The notes under the pieces are model-generated. The model saw only the letters and a program-made list of their open reading frames with translations, was not told the origin of the DNA and searched no databases. Below, in pieces: positions 1-5,248 of a DNA stretch of 5,302 nucleotides (positions are counted from its first letter, which is position 1; every line of letters starts with the position of its first letter). This DNA comes from VFBF01 sp034440275. GTDB lineage: Bacteria > Pseudomonadota > Alphaproteobacteria > Caulobacterales > Aquidulcibacteraceae. Location: contig JAWXBS010000189.1 of assembly GCA_034440275.1 (NCBI GenBank), positions 1 through 5,302 on the forward strand. Direction: 5' to 3'. Both the position numbers and the translations under genes were made by a program.

Positions 1-139
1 CGCGCCGACATCGCCGACGCCGCCTGGCGGCATCATCATCCCCGACGGCGGCGAACCAGCGCCGCTCGCGCCTTTCCTGCCGCTCGCGCTCGCGCTTGGC
101 GTGCTCGGTATCGCGGCGTGGAAGCGACGCGCGGCGTGA
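1..139 (+). CDS. C-terminal end of a membrane-anchored, probably sortase-sorted protein (partial)
   Basis: Only the last 45 codons are in the window; codons begin at base 2 and the stop is TGA at 137-139. The visible tail has three parts. First is a Pro/Thr/Gly-rich linker containing GGIIIPDGGEPAP. Next is a hydrophobic stretch of about 19 residues (LAPFLPLALALGVLGIAAW). Last is the short basic end KRRAA. This layout is that of cell-surface sorting signals (LPXTG-like or PEP-CTERM-like), although no LPXTG motif is visible. The stop overlaps the next gene, a sortase, by 4 bases, so the two are probably co-translated. GN-type sortases are typically found next to a single dedicated substrate with such a tail, and by inference this protein is that substrate. 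The body of the protein is outside the window, so its function cannot be named. It could also be an ordinary single-pass inner-membrane protein. Confidence 0.75.
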   Translation, partial: APTSPTPPGGIIIPDGGEPAPLAPFLPLALALGVLGIAAWKRRAA

Positions 140-1050
140 GGGTTCTCGATGCGCCCTTGCCGTCCCGATGGCGCGCCCTCTTCTGGATCGCGCTTGCCGC
201 CGTAAGCGCCTACGCGCTCGCGCCCGGCGGCGCGGCGAGCGGCGGGCTGTCGGACAAGGCGTTGCACTTCGGCGCGTTCGCGACGCTGGCGGTGATCGGC
301 GGGATGACGGGCGCCCTGAGTGCTCGTGGGACGCCGTCGTGGCGCGCGCTTGCGTTCTGGGCGGGCGTGGCCGTGGCGATCGAAGTCGCGCAAGGCGTCA
401 TGCCCTACGGCCGTGAGGCGTCGGCATTCGATGCGTGCGCATCGTTTGCGGGCGCGCTTCTCGGCATGGCGCTGACGCGGACGCGGACGCGCGCCGGCGT
501 CACGATGCGAAGACTGGCGGTCGCGGCGGCGGCAGTGGTCGCGGCGACCATCCTGGTGGACGTGAGCTATCGCGCCGCGCGCGGACCGCTGACGCGCGCA
601 TTCCTGACGCAGGCGTTCGAGCGCGACGACGCGACGCCCTGGCCCGGCGCGCCGGCGAAAGCCTACGCCGCACTTTCCCTCGAAGGCGCCGCGCCGATCA
701 TCGCCGTCGACAACGTCAAACCCCGCGCGCTCGCGCTCGCGCCGGGACTCTGGCCCGACCGCAAACCGGGCGAGGCCGGCGTGACGATCTTCATTGGCCA
801 CCGCAACGCCGCGTTCCGCGCACTGGGCGATCTCGCCGCCGGCGACAACGTACGCGTCACCATGCGCGACGGCGCGCGCTTCGACTACACCGTCACGCGC
901 CGCGAGGTCGTGCGCTTCGACAATTCGCGCCTCTATCCCGACGCGGCGGGCGAACAGCTCGCGCTCGTCACCTGCTGGCCCGTGAACGCGACGGAGAAGT
1001 CGCCGTGGCGGCTCGTGGTCTATGCCGACCGTTCCAGTATTGGTTCATGA
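136..1050 (+). CDS. VanZ-like domain fused to a class GN (Gram-negative) sortase
   Basis: 304 residues, starting at GTG 136, chosen because GTGA overlaps the upstream stop; an in-frame GTG at 118 would add six residues. Residues 14-115 form a VanZ-like unit of about four membrane helices with the family pattern DKALHFGAF (D40, H44), E83 in AIEVAQG, and GREASAFD (R93, D99). A basic loop (RTRTR..RR, about 115-126) precedes a fifth helix (125-143). Residues 150-304 match GN-type sortases: IFIGHRNAAFR (H222), LALVTCWPV (C280) and SPWRLVVYA (R292), the full His-Cys-Arg triad. Five helices with the basic loop in the cytoplasm would place the catalytic domain in the periplasm, as needed for transpeptidation. 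Sortases cleave a C-terminal signal and join the protein to a surface nucleophile; the neighbour ending at 139 is the likely substrate. The in-frame ATG at 505 could give the sortase half alone, but the upstream frame is continuous and well formed, so a fusion is preferred. The role of the VanZ part is unknown. Confidence 0.9.
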   Translation: MRVLDAPLPSRWRALFWIALAAVSAYALAPGGAASGGLSDKALHFGAFATLAVIGGMTGALSARGTPSWRALAFWAGVAVAIEVAQGVMPYGREASAFDACASFAGALLGMALTRTRTRAGVTMRRLAVAAAAVVAATILVDVSYRAARGPLTRAFLTQAFERDDATPWPGAPAKAYAALSLEGAAPIIAVDNVKPRALALAPGLWPDRKPGEAGVTIFIGHRNAAFRALGDLAAGDNVRVTMRDGARFDYTVTRREVVRFDNSRLYPDAAGEQLALVTCWPVNATEKSPWRLVVYADRSSIGS

Positions 1051-1388
1051 TTTGTGCCCGCAAACACCGCTTTTGCTGAAGCGCCATGGGTGCGCCGGCC
1101 AACCTTGGAGACCTACCCGCCATCTGTCGTGGCGTCGTCTTTCAGTTTTGGGCAGGAAGACTACGAGGCGACTTGCCGGGCCCGTTCGCGTGTTGCAGCA
1201 GAGCTGACATATCAGGGCGGGCGTGTCGCCGAGTACTTCCGCACGCGAAGTAACTCACATGCCGCACACGCCCGTCAAGCGTGAATCCGGCTAAGACGCC
1301 GTCGCAATTTTCACGATGCAGCGCGCCGCTTTTCCGCCGCGCTCGCGCACCACAACAGGCGCCGCACACACAGAAGTCGGGGCCCATC
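1051..1388. other. 338-base intergenic gap with no convincing gene
   Basis: The gap lies between the sortase stop and the start of the secreted-protein gene. Its 76-codon open frame from GTG 1054 lacks a ribosome site. It uses many A/T-ending codons unlike its neighbours, and its predicted residues resemble no family I know. What stands out instead is secondary structure, listed separately at 1126-1172 and 1216-1276. A weak 5-bp hairpin (CGCTT 1068-1072 with AAGCG 1079-1083) follows the sortase stop but has no T tract, so no intrinsic terminator is called. No clear -35/-10 pair was found for the downstream gene. Confidence 0.6.
1126..1276 (+). ncRNA. Candidate structured RNA with two hairpins
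   Basis: Hairpin A: GTCG 1126-1129 pairs with CGAC 1169-1172, CGT 1133-1135 with ACG 1163-1165, and GTCTT 1137-1141 with AAGAC 1157-1161, around a 15-base loop. Hairpin B is nested: GGCGGGCGTGT 1216-1226 pairs with ACACGCCCGTC 1266-1276 (one G-U). Inside it GAGT 1231-1234 pairs with ACTC 1253-1256 and ACTTC 1235-1239 with GAAGT 1247-1251, leaving a 7-base loop and one bulged A. The pairing was found by eye and holds in either orientation; + is chosen because the flanking genes run that way. I do not recognise it as tmRNA, RNase P RNA, SRP RNA, 6S RNA or a common riboswitch. It could be a small RNA, or a 5' leader of the gene at 1389. In GC-rich DNA such stems can arise by chance, although about 20 nested pairs including an A/T-containing inner stem is more than expected. 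Confidence 0.35.
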
Positions 1389-2120
1389 ATGCAGTTCGCC
1401 GCACTCTCCATCGCCGCCGCTTCGGCGCTCGCGTTCTTTGCATTCACGCCGCCCGCGCTCGCCGTCGATGAGGAAGATGTCGCGTGCGGCATGGATCGTC
1501 CCGTCACGGCGCGTCTCGTGGCGGACGCAGCGCAGTCGGGCCTCAAGGCGCTCGGCGGGCGCAACGACGTGCTCATCGGCAATCTCAGCTACATGCGCGA
1601 GCCGCAGGAAGAAGCCGAAGCCGCGAGCGGCACGGTGCTGTTCTTCAAGCGCGCCGACGGCTGGCGCGCGATCGTGCCGCAGAACTGGGAGAACGAAGTC
1701 GGCGTGTTCGTCGCCGCGACCGGCATCGTTGTCGTCACGCAGCGCCAGGTCGGCGATCCGGGGCAGTCGTTCACCGTGGTGAAGACGGTCGATGATTTCG
1801 CGACATCGACATGCGCGACGCTGCCTTTCCGCTACATCAATGAACCATCGTGGAACGGCGAGTTCTACGAAGTGAAAGGCCTCAACATCGACGTGCGCGG
1901 ACGTGGCGCGCTGGTCGCGGCGGCCACTGTCGACGCCAACAACGAAACGCCCCGCACCGTGTGGGCGAGCTATGCGACGCGCGACGGCGGCCGCACCTTC
2001 CGCGCGCCGCGACGTCACGCGAGCGAACCGAAAACGCCGACGGGGATCTATAATCCGGCGACGCAAGCGGATGCGCCCGCATTGGTCGCGGAGCTGACGG
2101 CGTTTGCGGCGGGGAAGTAG
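1389..2120 (+). CDS. Secreted protein of unknown function with Asp-box-like motifs
   Basis: 243 residues. The ATG at 1389 is chosen because it begins a Sec-type signal peptide: a hydrophobic core at residues 3-19, then TPPALA, with predicted cleavage after A25 (ALA|VDEE). An in-frame GTG at 1281 would bury this signal behind 36 residues. The signal is unusual in having no Lys or Arg before the core, and the ribosome site is weak. The mature protein has two cysteines (C33, C142) that could pair in the periplasm. It also has two degenerate Asp-box patterns: GDPGQSF (D123-F128) and TRDGGRTF (D199-F204). Asp-boxes mark beta-propeller proteins such as sialidases and photosystem assembly factors, but two motifs in about 218 residues are too few for a full propeller. 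I do not recognise the family. It runs in the same direction as the sortase but is separated by 338 bases, so it is probably transcribed independently. It converges on the terminase gene. Confidence 0.85.
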   Translation: MQFAALSIAAASALAFFAFTPPALAVDEEDVACGMDRPVTARLVADAAQSGLKALGGRNDVLIGNLSYMREPQEEAEAASGTVLFFKRADGWRAIVPQNWENEVGVFVAATGIVVVTQRQVGDPGQSFTVVKTVDDFATSTCATLPFRYINEPSWNGEFYEVKGLNIDVRGRGALVAAATVDANNETPRTVWASYATRDGGRTFRAPRRHASEPKTPTGIYNPATQADAPALVAELTAFAAGK

Positions 2121-2134
2121 CGGGCTTGGAAAAC

Positions 2135-2160
2135 CCTTCTCCCCCGCGAGGGGGAGAAGG
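2135..2160. terminator. Perfect 11-bp hairpin between convergent genes
   Basis: CCTTCTCCCCC at 2135-2145 pairs perfectly with GGGGGAGAAGG at 2150-2160, with a GCGA (GNRA-type) loop. It lies 14 bases after the stop of the secreted-protein gene and 18 bases beyond the terminase stop (2179) on the other strand. Read on the minus strand it is followed by GTTTTCC, so it fits a rho-independent terminator best for the terminase. Read on the plus strand it is followed by A rather than T residues, so termination there is less certain. Palindromes of this CCCTTCTCCC type are, from general knowledge, also dispersed repeats in some alphaproteobacterial genomes, so it may be one copy of a repeat family. 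Confidence 0.6.
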
Positions 2161-2178
2161 AAAAAGCAACCACGGCGC

Positions 2179-4065
2179 TCACAACCGTCGCACCCGCCAC
2201 TGCGGCGCGGGCATCACGTCCACCAGGAGGTGCGAGAGCGCCCAGACGAGCGCGTCCACGCGGTCGCCGCCGACGTTGCGGTTGAGCGATATGCCGTCGC
2301 GCGACATGGCCATCATCTCTTCTTCAAGCTCCGCGAAATCGCCGCAGTGGGTGATGCGGCCGCGTTCGTAGAGCATCGATACGGGCGCCGCGCGGAACGT
2401 CTTCGATGCGAACGCGCGCACGAGTTCGATGCCGCACACGGGGCTCGCGCCTGCGAGTGTCGCGCGCACCATGTCGCCGCCCTGGTTGGATTCCGCGACG
2501 ATGGCGTCTGCGTTGTAGTCGCGCGCGGCCTCGCAGACGCGTCGCGCCCAGCCGAGCGGCGAGAGATCGCGCACGGAATAATCCGCCAGCACATAGCCCC
2601 GCCCCTCGCGCCGCGCGGCCACGATGATCCCGCACGCCGAACCGCCCGTGCCGGCCGGCGGATCGACGGCGACGATCACGCGCTCGAACGCAACCGGCGT
2701 GGCGCCGCGACAATCGCGCAGCATCTGGTGCGTCCACATCACGCCGGGCGCATCGTCGAGCATCACGCCGTCGAGTTCCTGCCGCGAGAGCGGCGTATCG
2801 CCGTAGATGTCGCGCAGATGCTCGATGAAGGCGGGCGAGAGATTGTCTGCGTTCGCGACAGAGCCCGCGCGGGTGATCACGCACCCCTTCTCGCCATGCA
2901 GCGCGCGCAGTTCGGGAATGGCCTTCGGCGTCGTCGTGATGACGAGACGCGGATCGGGGCCGCGACGGAGCGCGAGGCGGAGATTGGAGAGCGTGTGCGA
3001 CGGCTTGTTCCACGCGCAGAACTCATCGGCCCACGCGCCGTGGAATTGCGGGCCGCGCAAGCGGCGCGACTCCTCCGCAGAGTATGCGAACGCCACGGCG
3101 CCATTCGTGTAGCGCAAGCGTCGGCGTGCGACCTCGTAGTATGGCGGATCGCCGCGACCGAGATTCATCAGCCCGGATTCCCCGTCGATCATCACCTCGC
3201 GCACGTCGTGATAGGTCGCGCCGACGAGGGCGAATATGCCCTTCGGCGTCGCGCGCGCCAATGCGTCGAACCATTCGGCGCCAGCGCGTGTCTTCCCCGC
3301 GCCGCGACCGCCCTGGAAGAGCCAGGTGCGCCACGCGCCGTCGGGCGCTTTCTGTGCGTCGTGCGCCATCTCCTCCCATGGCGGCGGAGGCGGCGGCGGC
3401 GGCAGTTCGGGCGGCAGGTCGACGGGTTGGCGCGGCTGGCCGCGCCGCGACACGCCATGCTTCTTGAGAATCCCGCGCACGCCCGCTTCCGTGAGGCCAT
3501 AGTCAGGCGCCAGCGACGCCGCCGTCGCGCCCTTCTTGAAGCGGGCGATCAACTGCTGCTCCGCCTCGGGCGAGAGAACCTGCCACGAGCGCTTGCGCTT
3601 CTTCAGTTCCGAAACGGCGACGATGCGATCGTGCAGCACGGAGAATGCCCGACAGATGTCGAACGTCACGTCGCGCAACTCGACGACGATCGCGCGCGCG
3701 GCGTGCGCGCTCATGGAGTCGAGAAGCTTTTCAGTGGTCACGGGGCTCTTCGTGCGCGTCCACGATTCCTTGGAGGCGCGCGTGTAGATGGTGCCCGGCG
3801 CCATGCCGTAGCGCGGTGCGATGTCGGTCGCGATCTTGCCGGCTTCGTAGGCGGCGCGCACTTCAGCCCAGACGGCGGCGCCATAGGGTCTGCCCGGCTT
3901 TACGCCGATGAGCTTCACGGGCACTTCGATACCCGGAATATCCGGCGTGGCGGGCTCAGTGCCGGACGGCGCTCCGCCCGTTTTGATGGGCCCCGGACTC
4001 GCGGGCAAGCCCGCGCTCCGGGGGCTGGTGTGGTGCTGTGTGTTGTCTTCGTGTGTGTGTTCCAT
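2179..4065 (-). CDS. GTA/phage-type terminase large subunit with N-terminal duplicated HTH
   Basis: 628 residues. ATG at 4065 is supported by GGAAGG (4072-4077) six bases upstream. Residues 252-259 (GGRGAGKT) are the Walker A loop, D347-E348 in FHGAWADE the Walker B pair, and ITTTP (376-380) the coupling motif. Nuclease acidic residues are D468 (VAVDPP), E525 (VAESNQGG) and D601/D604 (GGDRVDALVWAL). Both ATPase and nuclease halves are therefore intact, and the end QWRVRRL is typical of gene-transfer-agent terminases. Terminases cut concatemeric DNA and pump it into procapsids. Unusually, about 230 residues precede the ATPase: a low-complexity start (1-55), an HTH at about 64-98, a second related HTH at about 166-204, then eight prolines (222-229). 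M233 is where an ordinary family member would begin, but a ribosome site there would sit only about one base from the codon. No portal, head or tail gene is adjacent. Whether it still packages DNA is unknown. Confidence 0.93.
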   Translation of the reverse strand: MEHTHEDNTQHHTSPRSAGLPASPGPIKTGGAPSGTEPATPDIPGIEVPVKLIGVKPGRPYGAAVWAEVRAAYEAGKIATDIAPRYGMAPGTIYTRASKESWTRTKSPVTTEKLLDSMSAHAARAIVVELRDVTFDICRAFSVLHDRIVAVSELKKRKRSWQVLSPEAEQQLIARFKKGATAASLAPDYGLTEAGVRGILKKHGVSRRGQPRQPVDLPPELPPPPPPPPWEEMAHDAQKAPDGAWRTWLFQGGRGAGKTRAGAEWFDALARATPKGIFALVGATYHDVREVMIDGESGLMNLGRGDPPYYEVARRRLRYTNGAVAFAYSAEESRRLRGPQFHGAWADEFCAWNKPSHTLSNLRLALRRGPDPRLVITTTPKAIPELRALHGEKGCVITRAGSVANADNLSPAFIEHLRDIYGDTPLSRQELDGVMLDDAPGVMWTHQMLRDCRGATPVAFERVIVAVDPPAGTGGSACGIIVAARREGRGYVLADYSVRDLSPLGWARRVCEAARDYNADAIVAESNQGGDMVRATLAGASPVCGIELVRAFASKTFRAAPVSMLYERGRITHCGDFAELEEEMMAMSRDGISLNRNVGGDRVDALVWALSHLLVDVMPAPQWRVRRL

Positions 4066-4097
4066 GACGATCCTTCCGGATTGATCCGATCGTCATG
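4063..4097. promoter_or_regulatory. Inverted repeat enclosing the terminase start and ribosome site
   Basis: CATGACGATC at 4063-4072 and GATCGTCATG at 4088-4097 are perfect 10-base inverted repeats with a 15-base spacer. The left arm holds the terminase start codon; the spacer, with the first base of the arm, holds its Shine-Dalgarno sequence GGAAGG (minus strand). An inner palindrome, CGGAT-TG-ATCCG, occupies 4077-4088. A third half-site ATGAC at 4098-4102 makes GTCAT-G-ATGAC at 4092-4102. The arrangement fits either a protein operator or an RNA hairpin hiding the start. The protein encoded here carries HTH domains, so autoregulation is conceivable but not shown. Confidence 0.45.
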
Positions 4098-4126
4098 ATG
4101 ACCGCGTCCGCAACCCGGTCGGATTG

Positions 4127-4180
4127 CGGCGGCTAAATCCCCCTATTTGGGGGCCTTTCTCCCCCTATTTTCGGCGGCTA
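4127..4180. repeat. Paired short direct repeats at the lipoprotein gene end
   Basis: CGGCGGCTA occurs at 4127-4135 and again at 4172-4180. Between these, TCCCCCTATTT occurs at 4138-4148 and 4160-4170. The right CGGCGGCTA contains the lipoprotein stop codon. The two blocks repeat in inverse order, forming a nested symmetric layout. It may be a small duplication or a remnant of a palindromic repeat unit; I do not recognise the family. Confidence 0.5.
4139..4153 (-). terminator. Possible weak terminator hairpin after the lipoprotein gene
   Basis: CCCCC at 4139-4143 and GGGGG at 4149-4153 form a 5-bp G/C stem with a TATTT loop, 24 bases beyond the lipoprotein stop on the minus strand. On that strand it is followed by ATTTAG, a poor T tract, so termination is uncertain and read-through into the terminase is possible. 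Confidence 0.3.
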
Positions 4181-4588
4181 CTTCGCCAGGAACGCGCCGA
4201 CGTTCAGCACCACGGTGCAGCCATAGGCGCCCGCCGCGTCGCGGAAGCAGAAGTCGACGCCGCCGAGATCGCTCTGCAGTTTCTGCGTGACGCGATAGGT
4301 GCGGCCTTCGCCCTGCAGCTCCGAGCCGATTTCGGCGCTGTAGGCGGCGAGCCCGTCATAGAACGCCTGCGCGGGCGCGCCGCCGCAGCGATAGCGCAGC
4401 GTGTTGCCGATGCGGTCCACATTGCCTTGCGCGGCGGCGTAGATGATGCACGCAGAATAGAAGCGCGCCTGCGCGGGCGGCGCGCTGCCCACCCCTTCCA
4501 CCAGCGACGGCGGGCCGGCGGGTATTTCCGCCTTCGTCGCACAGGCGGCGAGCGTCAACGTGGCGAGAGCGGCGACGATCATGCGCAT
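4178..4588 (-). CDS. Small cysteine-containing lipoprotein, function unknown
   Basis: 136 residues. The start is ATG 4588 because AAGGAG at 4595-4600 lies six bases before it; the further in-frame ATG at 4603 would place that ribosome site inside the gene. The N-terminus MRMIVAALATLTLAAC is a lipoprotein signal with lipobox LAAC, so C16 would be lipidated after signal peptidase II cleavage. Residue +2 is Ala rather than Asp, which favours sorting to the outer membrane. The mature part begins with a flexible Pro/Gly-rich stretch (23-40). It has four further cysteines (C47, C68, C114, C124) that could form two disulfides, with aromatic segments YRCGG, VDFCFRD and AYGCTVV. I do not recognise a family. 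It is transcribed toward the terminase gene across a 112-base gap, so the two may share a transcript, but they have no evident functional link. Confidence 0.85.
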   Translation of the reverse strand: MRMIVAALATLTLAACATKAEIPAGPPSLVEGVGSAPPAQARFYSACIIYAAAQGNVDRIGNTLRYRCGGAPAQAFYDGLAAYSAEIGSELQGEGRTYRVTQKLQSDLGGVDFCFRDAAGAYGCTVVLNVGAFLAK

Positions 4589-4594
4589 GGGGGG

Positions 4595-4600
4595 CTCCTT
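4595..4600 (-). promoter_or_regulatory. Shine-Dalgarno site deciding the lipoprotein start
   Basis: On the minus strand AAGGAG is followed by six C residues and then ATG at 4588. This strong site supports the 136-residue start over the ATG at 4603, whose second and third codons are this AAGGAG. Confidence 0.75.
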
Positions 4601-4617
4601 CATCTGAGATCCGAAAT

Positions 4618-4711
4618 AGGGACCGCCGGCGCCCTCGCCGGCATGCGGTGTTCAAACGACTGGCGCTGTATCAGGACGATCCACTTTGCCGGCGGGGCGC
4701 CGGCGGTCCTA
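4618..4711. repeat. REP doublet (REPIN-like inverted pair) beside the RAYT gene
   Basis: Two REP-like hairpins lie in inverted orientation. The left arm, 4618-4643, contains CCGGCG (4626-4631), loop CCCT and CGCCGG (4636-4641). The right arm, 4687-4711, contains CCGGCG (4689-4694), loop GGG and CGCCGG (4698-4703). The arms are also inverted copies of each other: 15 bases are perfect (4620-4634 with 4695-4709), and the similarity extends to about 24 bases with single-base gaps. The spacer is 43 bases. Such pairs (BIME/REPIN) are the known companions and presumed substrates of RAYT transposases, one of which is encoded next to it. The right arm includes the RAYT stop codon. Confidence 0.85.
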
Positions 4712-5248
4712 ATCGCCAAGCTTTCGCGCCGAGTATGAGCCCGAAGAGAAAGGCCAGTCCATCACGTTCTCGACAAGTCCAGCCTTTACCGGATTTGCCT
4801 CGACGTACCGCACGGTCTGAACCAGATGGTCGCCGTCGCGCATGTAACGATCGAAATACTCTCGACGCCAGACGGCGCCTTTTCGGCTCAGCTGCTTGTT
4901 GATCCGGTGCGCGCTGACCGATTTCAGCTCCTGCACGGCACGTCCAAGCAGGCGCCCGGCCATTTGCTCGAAGACCACATGCACATGGTTGGGCATCACG
5001 CACCACGCGACGAGCCGATATTGCGAAGCGTCCGCCTTCAACAGCACACGCTCGACGATGTCGGCGCAATCGCCATCACGCAGCAGACAAGCGCCATGGC
5101 CTTCGTCCAGTTGGTCATCACTTTCGAAGGGAACGTGTGCGGGCAATGCATCGTGAAGGCCAAATACAACGTGCTGCACAAGACCAGCATTGTCGCAATG
5201 CGGAAGGTATCCGCGCGACCGCCATCCGGCGTGTCCGATGATCGACAT
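4709..5248 (-). CDS. REP-associated tyrosine transposase (RAYT, Y1/IS200-like family)
   Basis: 179 residues from ATG 5248, preferred over the GTG at 5281 because the family's usual opening (GWRSRGYLPHCD) follows at once and a G-rich stretch (AGGGTGGGGG) precedes it. The metal-binding HUH motif is MPNHVHVV (H88, H90). Further conserved blocks are WRREYFDRYMRD (about 128-138), RYVEANPVKAGLV (147-159) and DWPFSS (164-169). Y148 in YVEANP, 60 residues after the first His, is the best candidate for the catalytic tyrosine. Y1 enzymes cut single-stranded DNA through a covalent tyrosine link; RAYTs act on REP hairpins and are usually single-copy chromosomal genes rather than mobile elements. The gene appears intact. 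It ends inside a REP arm, and the paired inverted REP lies just beyond, the classical RAYT arrangement. No insertion-sequence ends surround it. Confidence 0.92.
   Translation of the reverse strand: MSIIGHAGWRSRGYLPHCDNAGLVQHVVFGLHDALPAHVPFESDDQLDEGHGACLLRDGDCADIVERVLLKADASQYRLVAWCVMPNHVHVVFEQMAGRLLGRAVQELKSVSAHRINKQLSRKGAVWRREYFDRYMRDGDHLVQTVRYVEANPVKAGLVENVMDWPFSSGSYSARKLGD

Noticed and set aside
470..492. ACGCGG repeats resembling a short tandem repeat array
   Set aside because: Only about two and a half copies, coding for the basic TRTRTR loop between membrane helices; explained by the protein.
1054..1284. 76-codon plus-strand frame from GTG in the gap after the sortase
   Set aside because: No ribosome site, atypical codon use, no recognised family, and it overlaps strong RNA-like stems. 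It is not excluded, but not supported as a gene.
1281..1388. Upstream GTG start for the secreted protein
   Set aside because: It would place 36 unstructured residues ahead of a clear signal peptide and has no better ribosome site.
1311..2066. 251-codon minus-strand frame opposite the secreted-protein gene
   Set aside because: Arg-rich low-complexity translation with no motif; the plus-strand frame has a proper signal peptide and varied composition.
2179..4065. Interpretation of the terminase as part of a complete prophage
   Set aside because: No integrase, portal, capsid, tail or attachment sites are visible; flanking genes look chromosomal.
2104..4098. 664-codon open frame on the plus strand across the terminase gene
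   Set aside because: It is a shadow of the minus-strand terminase caused by high GC; its translation is rich in Arg/Ala/His with no domain, while the minus strand gives full catalytic motifs.
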